Of a stretch of 64,000 bases of DNA, positions 24,189 to 36,917 are shown in pieces (the first letter of the stretch is position 1; each line of letters opens with the position of its first letter). The stretch is from Rutidosis leptorrhynchoides (Eukaryota; Streptophyta; Magnoliopsida; Asterales; Asteraceae). The translations under genes and the position numbers were made by a program. The stretch spans positions 97,624,001 through 97,688,000 of the forward strand of contig NC_092333.1 in NCBI RefSeq assembly GCF_046630445.1, read 5' to 3'. Under the pieces are notes generated by a model that ran no database searches, was not told the origin of the DNA, and saw only the letters and a list, made by a program, of their open reading frames with translations.

Positions 24189-24203
24189 GTACCTACCCGT
24201 TAA
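24189..24203 (-). other. Polypurine tract of the outer element
   Basis: On the minus strand, TTAACGGGTAGGTAC abuts the 3' LTR. The same 15 nt occur again at 28943-28957. Confidence 0.75.
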
Positions 24204-24298
24204 ATAAATTTCGTCCCGAAATTTTAAGCTGTTGAAGGTGTTGACGAATCTTCTGGAAATAGATGCGGCTATTTCTTCTTCATCTGATCTTCACGCTC

Positions 24299-27200
24299 CT
24301 AGGTGAACTCGGGTCCTCTACGAGCATTCCATCGAACCTTAACAATTGGTATCTTGTTTTGCTTAAGTCTTTTAACCTCACGATCCATTATTTCGACGGG
24401 TTCTTCGATGAATTGGAGTTTTTCGTTGATTTGGATTTCATCTAACGGAATAGTGAGATCTTCTTTAGCAAAACATTTCTTCAAATTCGAGACGTGAAAA
24501 GTGTTATGTACAGCCGCGAGTTGTTGAGGTAACTCAAGTCGGTAAGCTACTGGTCCGACACGATCAATAATCTTGAATGGTCCAATATACCTTGGATTTA
24601 ATTTTCCTCGTTTACCAAATCGAACAACGCCTTTCCAAGGTGCAACTTTAAGCATGACCATCTCTCCAATTTCAAATTCTATATCTTTTCTTTTAATGTC
24701 AGCGTAGCTCTTTTGTCGACTTTGGGCGGTTTTCAACCGTTGTTGAATTTGGATGATCTTCTCGGTAGTTTCTTGTATAATCTCCGGACCCGTAATCTGT
24801 CTATCCCCCACTTCACTCCAACAAATCGGAGACCTGCACTTTCTACTATAAAGTGCTTCAAATGGCGCCATCTCAATGCTTGAATGGTAGCTGTTGTTGT
24901 AGGAAAATTCTGCTAACGGTAGATGTCGATCCCAACTATTTCCGAAATCAATAACACAAGCTCGTAGCATGTCTTCAAGCGTTTGTATCGTCCTTTCGCT
25001 CTGCCCATCAGTTTGTGGATGATAGGTAGTACTCATGTCTAGACGAGTTCCTAATGCTTGCTGTAATGTCTGCCAGAATCTTGAAATAAATCTGCCATCC
25101 CTATCAGAGATAATAGAGATTGGTATTCCATGTCTGGAGACGACTTCCTTCAAATACACTCGTGCTAACTTCTCCATCTTGTCATCTTCTCTTATTGGCA
25201 GGAAGTGTGCTGATTTGGTGAGACGATCAACTATTACCCAATTAGTATCAAAACCACTTGCAGTCCTTGGCAATTTAGTGATGAAATCCATGGTAATGTT
25301 TTCCCATTTCCATTCTGGGATTTCGGGTTGTTGAAGTAGACCTGATGGTTTCTGATGCTCAGCTTTGACCTTAGAACACGTCAAACATTCTCCTACGTAT
25401 TTAGCAATATCAGCTTTCATACCCGGCCACCAAAAATGTTTCTTGAGATCCTTGTACATCTTCCCCGTTCCAGGATGTATTGAGTATCTGGTTTTATGAA
25501 CTTCTCTAAGTACCATTTCTCTCATATCTCCAAATTTTGGTACCCAAATCCTTTCAGCCCTATACCGGGTTCCGTCTTCCCGAATATTAAGATGCTTCTC
25601 CGATCCTTTGGGTATTTCATCCTTTAAATTTCCCTCTTTTAAAACTCCTTGTTGCGCCTCCTTTATTTGAGTAGTAAGGTTATTATGAATCATTATATTC
25701 ATAGATTTTACTCGAATGGGCTCTCTGTCCTTCCTGCTCAAGGCATCGGCTACCACATTTGCCTTCCCCGGGTGGTAACGAATCTCAAAGTCGTAATCAT
25801 TCAATAATTCAATCCACCTACGCTGCCTCATATTCAGTTGTTTCTGATTAAATATGTGTTGAAGACTTTTGTGGTCGGTATATATAATACTTTTGACCCC
25901 ATATAAGTAGTGCCTCCAAGTCTTTAATGCAAAAACAACCGCGCCTAATTCCAAATCATGCGTCGTATAATTTTGTTCGTGAATCTTCAATTGCCTAGAC
26001 GCATAAGCAATCACCTTCGTTCGTTGCATTAATACACAACCGAGACCTTGCTTTGATGCGTCACAATAAATCACAAAATCATCATTCCCTTCAGGCAATG
26101 ACAATATAGGTGCCGTAGTTAGCTTTTTCTTCAATAACTGAAACGCTTTCTCTTGTTCATCATTCCATTCAAATTTCTTCCCTTTATGCGTTAATGCAGT
26201 CAAGGGTTTTGATATTCTGGAAAAGTCTTGGATGAACCTTCTGTAGTAACCAGCTAGTCCCAAAAACTGGCGTATGTGTTTCGGAGTTTTCGGGGTTTCC
26301 CACTTTTCAACAGTTTCTATCTTTGCCGGATCCACCTTAATACCTTCTTTGTTCACTATGTGACCGAGGAATTGAACTTCTTCCAACCAAAATGCACACT
26401 TTGAAAACTTAGCGTACAATTCTTCCTTCCTCAATACTTCTAACACCTTTCTCAAATGTTCACCGTGTTCTTGGTCATTCTTTGAGTAAATAAGTATGTC
26501 ATCAATGAAAACAATGACAAACTTGTCAATGTATGGTCCACACACTCGGTTCATAAGGTCCATGAACACAGCTGGTGCATTAGTTAAACCAAACGGCATG
26601 ACCATAAACTCGTAATGACCGTAACGTGTTCTGAAAGCAGTCTTTGGAATATCATCTTCTTTCACCCGCATTTGATGATACCCGGAACGTAAGTCAATCT
26701 TTGAATAAACATATGAGCCTTGTAGTTGATCAAATAAGTCGTCGATTCTCGGTAGTGGGTAGCGGTTCTTGATGGTAAGTTTGTTCAACTCTCGGTAGTC
26801 GATACACAACCTGAATGTACCATCTTTCTTCTTGACAAACAAAACAGGAGCTCCCCACGGTGATGTGCTTGGTCGAATGAAACCACGCTCTAAAAGTTCT
26901 TGTAATTGGCTTTGCAGTTCTTTCATCTCGCTGGGTGCGAGTCTGTAAGGAGCACGAGCTATTGGTGCAGCTCCTGGTACAAGATCTATTTGAAATTCAA
27001 CGGATCGATGTGGGGGTAATCCCGGTAATTCTTTCGGAAATACATCGGGAAATTCTTTTGCGACGGGAACATCATTGATGCTCTTTTCTTCAGTTTGTAC
27101 TTTCTCGACGTGTGCTAGAACAGCATAGCAACCTTTTCTTATTAGTTTTTGTGCCTTCAAATTACTAATAAGATGTAGCTTCGTGTTGCCCTTTTCTCCG

Positions 27201-28804
27201 TACACCATTAAGGGTTTTCCTTTTTCTCGTATAATGCGAATTGCATTTTTGTAACAAACGATCTCTGCTTTCACTTCTTTCAACCAGTCCATACCGATTA
27301 TCACATCAAAACTCCCTAACTCTACTGGTATCAAGTCAATCTTAAATGTTTCGCTAACCAGTTTAATTTCTCGATTCCGACATATATTATCAGCTGAAAT
27401 TAATTTACCATTTGCTAATTCGAGTAAAAATTTACTATCCAAAGGCGTCAATGGACAACTTAATTTAGCACAAAAATCTCTACTCATATAGCTTCTATCC
27501 GCACCCGAATCAAATAAAACGTAAGCAGCTTTATTGTCAATAAGAAACGTACCCGTAACAAGCTCCGGGTCTTCCTGTGCCTCTGCCGCATTAATATTGA
27601 AAACTCTTCCGTGGCCTTGTCCATTCGTGTTCTCCTGGTTCGGGCAATTTCTAATAATGTGGCCCGGTTTTCCACATTTATAACAAACTACATTGGCATA
27701 ACTTGCTCCGACACTACTTGCTCCGCCATTACTCGTTCCGACACCATTTGTTCCTTTCGTTCTATTAACCCCTGGTCCGTAGACCTCACACTTCGCCGCG
27801 CTATGACCATTTCTTTTACACTTGTTGCAAAATTTGGTGCAGAACCCCGAGTGATACTTTTCACACCTTTGGCATAGCTGCTTCTGATTGTTGTTGTTGT
27901 TGCGATTATTATTGTTGTTGGGATGATTGTTGTAGTTGCTGCTGTTGTTGTTGTTGTTGTTGTTGTTGTTGGGCCGTTTGTTGTAGTTGCGATTGATGTT
28001 GCGATTGCTGGGATAATTGTTGCGATTATTGTTGTAATTGCTGTTGTTGTTGTATTGGTGATTCTTATCACCGTTTTCCTCCCACTTTCTTTTAACTTGC
28101 TTCACATTGGTCTCTTCAGCAGTCTGTTCTTTAATTCTTTTTTCAATCTGGTTCACTAGTTTGTGAGCCATTCTACATGCCTGTTGTATGGAGGCGGGCT
28201 CGTGTGAACTTATATCTTCTTGGATTCTTTCCGGTAATCCTTTCACAAACGCGTCGATCTTCTCTTCCTCATCTTCGAATGCTCCCGGACACAATAGGCA
28301 CAATTCTGTGAATCGTCTTTCGTACGTGGTAATATCAAATCCTTGGGTTCGTAACCCTCTAAGTTCTGTCTTGAGCTTATTGACCTCGGTTCTGGGACGG
28401 TACTTCTCGTTCATCAAGTGCTTGAATGCTGACCACGGTAGTGCGTACGCATCGTCTTGTCCCACTTGTTCTAGATAGGTATTCCACCATGTTAACGCAG
28501 AACCTGTGAAGGTATGCGTAGCGTACTTCACTTTGTCCTCTTCATTACACTTACTTATGGCAAACACCGATTTGACCTTCTCGGTCCACCGTTTCAATCC
28601 GATCGGTCCTTCGGTTCCATCAAATTCCAAAGGTTTGCAGGCAGTAAATTCTTTGTAGGTGCATCCTACACGATTTCCTGTACTGCTAGATCCAAGGTTA
28701 TTGTTGGTATGTAGCGCAGCCTGTACTGCGGCTATGTTTGAAGCTAGAAAAGTACGGAATTCCTCTTCATTCATATTCACGGTGTGTCGAGTAGTCGGTG
28801 CCAT
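24299..28804 (-). CDS. gag-pol polyprotein of the outer element (stops inside chromodomain)
   Basis: The start is ATG 28804-28802 ([16 protein letters not shown]); in-frame upstream codons are ignored. The 1501 residues contain a gag domain ([10 protein letters not shown]) and an Asn-rich linker encoded by a GTT-type microsatellite (about 27890-28060). CCHC knuckles follow ([14 protein letters not shown] and [14 protein letters not shown]), then protease ([10 protein letters not shown]). RT has FIDDILIYS, RNase H has [10 protein letters not shown], and the integrase is complete with HHCC and DDE regions ([21 protein letters not shown]). The final part is a chromodomain cut at PEFT by TAG (24301-24299), where the inner element has tryptophan. 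A second TAG follows shortly. Apart from the missing chromodomain end, the frame is intact over 4.5 kb. Confidence 0.94.
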   Translation of the reverse strand: MAPTTRHTVNMNEEEFRTFLASNIAAVQAALHTNNNLGSSSTGNRVGCTYKEFTACKPLEFDGTEGPIGLKRWTEKVKSVFAISKCNEEDKVKYATHTFTGSALTWWNTYLEQVGQDDAYALPWSAFKHLMNEKYRPRTEVNKLKTELRGLRTQGFDITTYERRFTELCLLCPGAFEDEEEKIDAFVKGLPERIQEDISSHEPASIQQACRMAHKLVNQIEKRIKEQTAEETNVKQVKRKWEENGDKNHQYNNNSNYNNNRNNYPSNRNINRNYNKRPNNNNNNNNNSSNYNNHPNNNNNRNNNNNQKQLCQRCEKYHSGFCTKFCNKCKRNGHSAAKCEVYGPGVNRTKGTNGVGTSNGGASSVGASYANVVCYKCGKPGHIIRNCPNQENTNGQGHGRVFNINAAEAQEDPELVTGTFLIDNKAAYVLFDSGADRSYMSRDFCAKLSCPLTPLDSKFLLELANGKLISADNICRNREIKLVSETFKIDLIPVELGSFDVIIGMDWLKEVKAEIVCYKNAIRIIREKGKPLMVYGEKGNTKLHLISNLKAQKLIRKGCYAVLAHVEKVQTEEKSINDVPVAKEFPDVFPKELPGLPPHRSVEFQIDLVPGAAPIARAPYRLAPSEMKELQSQLQELLERGFIRPSTSPWGAPVLFVKKKDGTFRLCIDYRELNKLTIKNRYPLPRIDDLFDQLQGSYVYSKIDLRSGYHQMRVKEDDIPKTAFRTRYGHYEFMVMPFGLTNAPAVFMDLMNRVCGPYIDKFVIVFIDDILIYSKNDQEHGEHLRKVLEVLRKEELYAKFSKCAFWLEEVQFLGHIVNKEGIKVDPAKIETVEKWETPKTPKHIRQFLGLAGYYRRFIQDFSRISKPLTALTHKGKKFEWNDEQEKAFQLLKKKLTTAPILSLPEGNDDFVIYCDASKQGLGCVLMQRTKVIAYASRQLKIHEQNYTTHDLELGAVVFALKTWRHYLYGVKSIIYTDHKSLQHIFNQKQLNMRQRRWIELLNDYDFEIRYHPGKANVVADALSRKDREPIRVKSMNIMIHNNLTTQIKEAQQGVLKEGNLKDEIPKGSEKHLNIREDGTRYRAERIWVPKFGDMREMVLREVHKTRYSIHPGTGKMYKDLKKHFWWPGMKADIAKYVGECLTCSKVKAEHQKPSGLLQQPEIPEWKWENITMDFITKLPRTASGFDTNWVIVDRLTKSAHFLPIREDDKMEKLARVYLKEVVSRHGIPISIISDRDGRFISRFWQTLQQALGTRLDMSTTYHPQTDGQSERTIQTLEDMLRACVIDFGNSWDRHLPLAEFSYNNSYHSSIEMAPFEALYSRKCRSPICWSEVGDRQITGPEIIQETTEKIIQIQQRLKTAQSRQKSYADIKRKDIEFEIGEMVMLKVAPWKGVVRFGKRGKLNPRYIGPFKIIDRVGPVAYRLELPQQLAAVHNTFHVSNLKKCFAKEDLTIPLDEIQINEKLQFIEEPVEIMDREVKRLKQNKIPIVKVRWNARRGPEFT

Positions 28805-28942
28805 TTCCTTCAAAATAGTCAAATGGAACAAGTTAATCATACAGAATATTAAGAGTAGTTAATAGTATTTCGTAGCATAATATGAACTCATTTATAAAAG
28901 CTTTTTCTTCATATTAGCGTTTTATAAGTTTAAATTCGGGTA

Positions 28943-28957
28943 GTACCTACCCGTTAA
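28943..28957 (-). other. Internal copy of the polypurine-tract sequence
   Basis: The 15 nt TTAACGGGTAGGTAC (minus strand) is identical to the tract before the 3' LTR. It lies between the F-box region and gag and forms a small inverted repeat with adjoining bases (CGGGTAG … CTACCCG). It could serve as a second priming site or mark an old recombination junction. Confidence 0.55.
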
Positions 28958-29145
28958 GTTCATACTTAGTAGCTAATATACAATTCAACTACTACAATTC
29001 TATATGAAAAACTGATTATAATAATATTTCGCGTTCAAACTTTTACACAATATTTTACAAACTTACAATACCGCTTATTTTACATATAGCATGAAATATA
29101 GCACACAATAAATTTGATACAAGATGGTTGTGAAGATAATTCTAG

Positions 29146-29829
29146 CTAGTACACAAGTCGTTCAGCAAAGGCAATAAAGACACGTAATTCATACGTCCAG
29201 AAACAAGTCATGCATTCTGGTTTTACTAGGATTACTTCCCATCCTTGGTCTTGTGGAACATAACCGTTATGGCCGTTGATAAGACAGCGTGTTGTAACGT
29301 CGTCAAAGGGACGAGGGTTACGTAATGTCCAACAGTCCCGTAACAATCTAAAAACCTCATTTCTTACCCCAATTACCGACTCCGTCACTTATGGGAACGT
29401 TTTGTTTAATAGTTGTAGCCCGATGTTCTTGTTCTCACTTTGGTAAGAAGCGAACATTACTAATCCGTAAGCATAACATGCTTCTTTATGTTGCATGTTA
29501 GCCGCTTTTTCTAAATCACGAAGTCCAATATTCGGATATATTGAGTCAAAATAATTTCTTAACCCATTGCGTAAAATAGCATTTGGGTTCCCCGCAATAT
29601 ATGCGTCAAAGTAAACACATCGTAACTTATGGATTTCCCAATGTGATATCCCCCATCTTTCGAACGAAAGCCTTTTATAAACCAAGGCATTCTTGGAACG
29701 TTCTTCGAATGTCTTACAAACTGATCTCGCCTTAAATAGTTGTGCCGAAGAATTCTGACCGACTCTAGACAAGATTTCATCAATCATGTCTCCGGGTAGG
29801 TCTCTTAAAATATTGGGTTGTCTATCCAT
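29146..29829 (-). pseudogene. F-box protein ORF carried by the retrotransposon, one in-frame stop
   Basis: ATG at 29829 sits in a good context (AAAATGG). Residues 9-55 form an F-box (LPGDMIDEILSRVG … KARSVCKTFEERSKN). They are followed by a Sel1-like or At1g67623/At2g35280-like region (EACYAYGLVMFASYQ). A TAA at 29391-29389 ends the first 146 codons. The same frame continues to TAG 29148-29146 with another 81 codons that include the family-typical CMTCFWTYELRVF. A single substitution therefore separates a full-length protein of about 228 aa from this broken form. F-box proteins recruit substrates to SCF ubiquitin ligases through SKP1. The truncated product would retain the F-box. The gene lies in the same orientation as gag-pol, between the acidic ORF and gag, inside the LTR-bounded unit. 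I infer capture of a host gene. Confidence 0.8.
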
Positions 29830-29966
29830 TTTGTGTTTTTATACTGTAAAATAGACAAGAGTTAGATTCATAAAAAAAATACTTATTAATACAAGCAATT
29901 TTTACATATATCATAAAGCATAAGCACACTATATTACATATATTACACCACACGAATACAACTATC

Positions 29967-30581
29967 TTATTCCGACTCGCTTGTTTCTTCTTCTTCGGTT
30001 TTGGTTCGTTTTGTCAAGTTTCTAGGGATATATGATGTTCCCCTAATACGAGCCGTAATTTTCCACATTGGTTTAGAAAAACCTGGTGGTTTAGAGGTTC
30101 CCGGGTCATTGTTACAACTTAAGGACTTCGGGGGTTGACGATACATATAAAGTTCATCGGGGTTGGAATTAGATTTCTCTATTTTTATGCCCTTTCCCTT
30201 ATTATTTTCTTTTGCCTTTTTAAATTCAGTTGGGGTAATTTCTATAACATCATCGGAATTCTCGTCAGAATCCGATTCATCGGAGAATTGGTAATCCTCC
30301 CAATATTTTGCTTCCTTAGCGGAAACACCATTGACCATAATTAACCTTGGTCGGTTGGTTGAGGATTTTCTTTTACTTAACCGTTTTATTATTTCCCCCA
30401 CCGGTTCTATTTCTTCTTCCGGTTCCGATTCTTCTTCCGGTTCCGATTCTTCTTCTGGTTCCGACTCTTCTTCCGGTTCCTCTTTGGGAACTTGTGAATC
30501 AGTCCACGAATCATTCCAATTTACATTTGACTCTTCATTATTATTAGGTGAGTCAATGGGACTTGTTCTAGAGGTAGACAT
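29967..30581 (-). CDS. Acidic 204-aa ORF with EPEEES repeats, 5' of gag in the outer element
   Basis: The start is ATG 30581 (MSTSRTSPIDSPNNNEESN). Residues 35-58 are tandem EPEEES units (18-bp repeats). A basic KRLSKRKSS patch follows, then an acidic DESDSDENSDD run and a Lys-rich segment. The C-terminal part is possibly folded (KPMWKITARIRGTSYIPRNL) before an acidic end. The low-complexity, charged composition suggests disorder. I recognise no family. It is the first ORF after the primer-binding site, 137 nt before the F-box ORF. It may be an element-specific accessory protein or part of captured host DNA. The open frame over 204 codons in a young element argues that it is or recently was translated. 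Confidence 0.6.
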   Translation of the reverse strand: MSTSRTSPIDSPNNNEESNVNWNDSWTDSQVPKEEPEEESEPEEESEPEEESEPEEEIEPVGEIIKRLSKRKSSTNRPRLIMVNGVSAKEAKYWEDYQFSDESDSDENSDDVIEITPTEFKKAKENNKGKGIKIEKSNSNPDELYMYRQPPKSLSCNNDPGTSKPPGFSKPMWKITARIRGTSYIPRNLTKRTKTEEEETSESE

Positions 30582-30776
30582 CTATCACATAATATCAAAC
30601 GCGTTAAGAGATTAATATATCACATAATATTCACATGTTAAAAATATATAGTTTCCTACAAAATTTGTTAAGCAATCATTTTTCAAGTAAACACGGTCGA
30701 AGTCCAGACTCACTAATGCATCCTAACAAACTCGATAAGACACACTAATGCAAAATTCTGGTTCTCTAAGACCAAC

Positions 30777-30788
30777 GCTCGGATACCA
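30777..30788 (-). other. Primer-binding site of the outer element
   Basis: On the minus strand, TGGTATCCGAGC starts two bases after the 5' LTR. It differs at two positions from the initiator-Met tRNA site of the inner element (TGGTATCAGAGC). It either tolerates mismatches or uses a variant primer. Confidence 0.75.
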
Positions 30789-30790
30789 AC

Positions 30791-33700
30791 TGAAATGTCT
30801 CGTTCTTATTGATTAAAAACGTTCCATATTAATTGATTTCATTGCGAGGTTTTGACCTCTATATGAGACGTTTTTCAAAGACTGCATTCATTTTAAAACA
30901 AACCATAACCTTTATTTCATCAATAAAGGTTTAAAAAGCTTTACGTAGATTATCAAATAATGATAATCTAAAATATCCTGTTTACACACGACCATTACAT
31001 AATGGTTTACAATACAAATATGTTACAACAAAATAAGTTTCTTGAATGCAGTTTTTACACAATATCATACAAGCATGGACTCCAAATCTCGTCCTTATTT
31101 AAGTATGCGACAGCGGAAGCTCTTAATAATCACCTGAGAATAAACATGCTTAAAACGTCAACAAAAATGTTGGTGAGTTATAGGTTTAACCTATATATAT
31201 CAAATCATAATAATAGACCACAAGATTTCATATTTCAATACACATCCCATACATAGAGATAAAAATCATTCATATGGTGAACACCTGCTAACCGACATTA
31301 ACAAGATGCATATATAAGAATATCCCCATCATTCCGGGACACCCTTCGGATATGATATAAATTTCGAAGTACTAAAGCATCCGGTACTTTGGATGGGGTT
31401 TGTTAGGCCCAATAGATCTATCTTTAGGATTCGCATCAATTAGGGTGTCTGTTCCCTAATTCTTAGATTACCAGACTTAATAAAAAGGGGCATATTCGAT
31501 TTCGATAATTCAACCATAGAATGTAATTTCACGTACTTGTGTCTATTTTGTAAATCATTTATAAAACCTGCATGTATTCTCATCCCAAAAATATTAGAAT
31601 TTAAAAGTGGGACTATAACTCACTTTCACATATTTTTACTTCGTCGGGAAGTAAGACTTGGCCACTGGTTGATTCACGAACCTATAACAATATATACATA
31701 TATATCAAAGTATGTTCAAAATATATTTACAACACTTTTAATATATTTTGATGTTTTAAGTTTATTAAGTCAGCTGTCCTCGTTAGTAACCTACAACTAG
31801 TTGTCCACAGTTAGATGTACAGAAATAAATAGATAAATATTATCTTGAATCAATCCACGACCCAGTGTATACGTATCTCAGTATTGATCACAACTCAAAC
31901 TATATATATTTTGGAATCAACCTCAACCCTGTATAGCTAACTCCAACATTCACATATAGAGTGTCTATGGTTGTTCCGAAATATATATAGATGTGTCGAC
32001 ATGATAGGTCGAAACATTGTATACGTGTCTATGGTATCTCAAGATTACATAATATACAATACAAGTTGATTAAGTTATGGTAGGAATAGATTTGTTACCA
32101 ATTTTCACGTAGCTAAAATGAGAAAAATTATCCAATCTTGTTTTACCCATAACTTCTTCATTTTAAATCCGTTTTGAGTGAATCAAATTGCTATGGTTTC
32201 ATATTGAACTCTATTTTATGAATCTAAATAGAAAAAGTATAGATTTATAGTCGAAAAAATAAGTTACAAGTCGTTTTTGTAAAGGTAGTCATTTCAGTCG
32301 AAAGAACGACGTCTAGATGACCATTTTAGAAAACATACTTCCACTTTGAGTTTAACCATAATTTTTGGATATAGTTTCATGTTCATAATAAAAATCATTT
32401 TCTCAGAATAACAACTTTTAAATCAAAGTTTATCATAGTTTTTAATTAACTAACCCAAAACAGCCCGCGGTGTTACTACGACGGCGTAAATCCGGTTTTA
32501 CGGTGTTTTTCGTGTTTCCAGGTTTTAAATCATTAAGTTAGCATATCATATAGATATAGAACATGTGTTTAGTTGATTTTAAAAGTCAAGTTAGAAGGAT
32601 TAACTTTTGTTTGCGAACAAGTTTAGAATTAACTAAACTATGTTCTAGTGATTACAAGTTTAAACCTTCGAATAAGATAGCTTTATATGTATGAATCGAA
32701 TGATGTTATGAACATCATTACTACCTTAAGTTCCTTGGATAAACCTACTGGAAAAGAGAAAAATGGATCTAGCTTCAACGGATCCTTGGATGGCTCGAAG
32801 TTCTTGAAGCAGAATCATGACACGAAAACAAGTTCAAGTAAGATCATCACTTGAAATAAGATTGTTATAGTTATAGAAATTGAACCGAAGTTTGAATATG
32901 ATTATTACCTTGTATTAGAATGATAACCTACTGTAAGAAACAAAGATTTCTTGAGGTTGGATGATCACCTTACAAGATTGGAAGTGAGCTAGCAAACTTG
33001 AAAGTATTCTTGATTTTATGTAACTAGAACTTGTAGAATATGTGAAGAACACTTAGAACTTGAAGATATAACTTGAGAGAGATCAATTAGATGAAGAAAA
33101 TTGAAGAATGAAAGTGTTTGTAGGTGTTTTTGGTCGTTGGTGTATGGATTAGATATAAAGGATATGTAATTTTGTTTTCATGTAAATAAGTCATGAATGA
33201 TTACTCATATTTTTGTAATTTTATGAGATATTTCATGCTAGTTGCCAAATGATGGTTCCCACATGTTTTAGGTACCTCACATGGGCTGCTAAGAGCTGAT
33301 CATTGGAGTGTATATACCAATAGTACATACATCTAAAAGCTGTGTATTGTACGAGTACGAATACGGGTGCATACGAGTAGAATTGTTGATGAAACTGAAC
33401 GAGGATGTAATTGTAAGCATTTTTGTTAAGTAGAAGTATTTTGATAAGTGTATTGAAGTCTTTCAAAAGTGTATAAATACATATTAAAACACTACATGTA
33501 TATACATTTTAACTGAGTCGTTAAGTCAACGTTAGTCGTTACATGTAAGTGTTGTTTTTAAACCTTTAGGTTAACGATCTTGTTAAATGTTGTTAACCCA
33601 ATGTTTATAATATCAAATGAGATTTTAAATTATTATATTATCATGATATTATCATGTATGAATATCTCTTAATATGATATATATACATTAAATGTCTTTA

Positions 33701-34040
33701 CAACGATAATCGTTACATATATGTCTCGTTTAAAAATCATTAAGTTAGTAGTCTTGTTTTTACATATGTAGTTCATTGTTAATATACTTAATGATATGTT
33801 TACTTATCATAGTATCATGTTAGCTATATATATATCCATATATATGTCATCATATAGTTTTTACAAGTTTTAACGTTCGTGAATCACCGGTCAACTTGGG
33901 TGGTCAATTGTCTATATGAAACATATTTCAATTAATCAAGTCTTAACAAGTTTGATTGCTTAACATGTTGGAAACATTTAATCATGTAAATATCAATCTC
34001 AATTAATATATATAAACATGGAAAAGTTCGGGTCACTACA
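30791..34040 (-). repeat. 5' LTR of the outer element (3250 bp)
   Basis: Uninterrupted copy of the LTR, TG…CA bounded. Compared with the split copy it shows about 25 substitutions and small indels by eye. The transcription start should lie within it on the minus strand. I could not place a confident TATA box. Confidence 0.94.
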
Positions 34041-34045
34041 CATTA

Positions 34046-34497
34046 CAGATGCTTCGTGGCAGTGCTGAGGACTCGTTCCGAATGCTTCCCCTTTACCTAT
34101 ATCATATTAGGATCCACAACCCGGGAAGCGTAAGTAATTTGGTCACCGACAAAGAAGATAGATTTTTGATGTGTTACTATTCCCTTGGCGTAGTTGTAAG
34201 AATCGATAATCTCTCTCATTTTTAACTTATAATTGACCTTATTATAATTGAACACTTTTGACCTGCTAAAATCTATGTAGGTTCGATCATTTGTTCAACA
34301 TTGTCGCCCGGTAATCATCGTCGATGCTGCGCATTTGAAGGCAGGGTACTCGGGGAAAAATTTAGTTGCCGTTGCGATGGATGGCAATAATGGAATTCTG
34401 CCATTGGCCTATGGAATTGGTGGCGGCGAGACAAATGAGGTTTGGTCATGGTACTTAGGCAACCTAAGAGATCATTTAATGAGTTGTGGTATGAGTG
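34046..34497 (+). pseudogene. MULE transposase, continuation after the LTR insertion
   Basis: The frame resumes at CAG 34046 after the CATTA duplicate: QMLRGSAEDSFRMLPLYLYH…DKEDRFLMCYYSLGVV. An intron from GTAAGA 34196 to TATGTAG 34280 follows. Exon two (from 34281) carries the start of the MULE catalytic domain, CRPVIIVDAAHLKAGYSGKN and MDGNNGILPLAYGIGGGE, with the first catalytic aspartate in VDAAH. After about 34497 similarity stops. The remaining catalytic residues and SWIM zinc finger are absent from the window, so the gene is also truncated at its 3' side. Confidence 0.88.
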
Positions 34498-34887
34498 ATA
34501 GTTGTACATTATGTAATATGTGTTGTAATATTACTTTTGGAACAGCAAAAGTATAAAACTAAAACTCCCTAGCTAGCAGTTAAGGGAGAAAATACAACAA
34601 TTACAATAACTTTAACAGTCATCAGTTCCAACTAAAATCAATTCTACTTCTATATCTATATCAACACCAATCATAAGACACATTACGTATAAAATCAAAT
34701 AACAAGCATATTTTCAACGGATGTGGCTGAAAAGATTACACTTTCCGGTGCCTCCATATATGTCAAGGAGTAGAAGCAATGATCGTATATAACATGTATT
34801 TTAATTCAATATATCCCTTTCAATCTTTGAACCACGCTTATCATTCGGACCAAGCGACAAAACTAGAGTATATATTACAATAAATGA
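34498..34887. other. Unassigned sequence between MULE fragment and Athila element
   Basis: No gene can be assigned with confidence. On the minus strand, after a CTCTAG acceptor-like site near 34870, a short frame reads SLGPNDKRGSKIERDILN and stops near 34800. It could be the last exon of an older gene, but the upstream part is not found. The stretch is continuous with 46110 onwards before the Athila insertion. Confidence 0.3.
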
Positions 34888-34892
34888 ATTTT

Positions 34893-36891
<1,999 letters not shown>

Positions 36892-36899
36892 AGTATTTT

Positions 36900-36917
36900 T
36901 GGCGCCACTGCCGGGGA
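36900..36917 (+). other. Primer-binding site, tRNA-Asp type
   Basis: TGGCGCCACTGCCGGGGA lies eight bases after the 5' LTR. It is close to the TGGCGCCGTTGCCGGGGA I remember as common in Athila elements. Confidence 0.85.

Larger units (their letters stand above)
8966..34040 (-). mobile_element. Outer Tekay-type Ty3/gypsy retrotransposon carrying an F-box ORF
   Basis: The element begins TGAAATG and ends CACTACA on the plus strand and is flanked by the target duplication CATTA (8961-8965, 34041-34045). Its genes lie on the minus strand. The 5' LTR is 30791-34040 (3250 bp). The 3' LTR is 8966-10967 plus 22937-24188 (3254 bp), interrupted by another element. In sense order it has LTR, primer-binding site, acidic ORF, F-box ORF, gag-pol with chromodomain, polypurine tract and LTR. 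About 25 mismatches and small indels between LTRs, counted by eye, indicate a fairly recent insertion. The chromodomain and RT sequence suggest the Tekay/Del lineage. It sits inside the MULE transposase gene and breaks it. Confidence 0.93.

Noticed and set aside
27688-28159. Frames rich in Thr/Ile or Val on both strands
   Set aside because: Alternative frames of the GTT-type microsatellite encoding the Asn-rich gag linker.
8966-34040. Reading the 25-kb block as a single cluster of host genes including an F-box gene
   Set aside because: Exact target duplications, matched LTRs and a primer-binding site show that it is one retrotransposon with another inside it.
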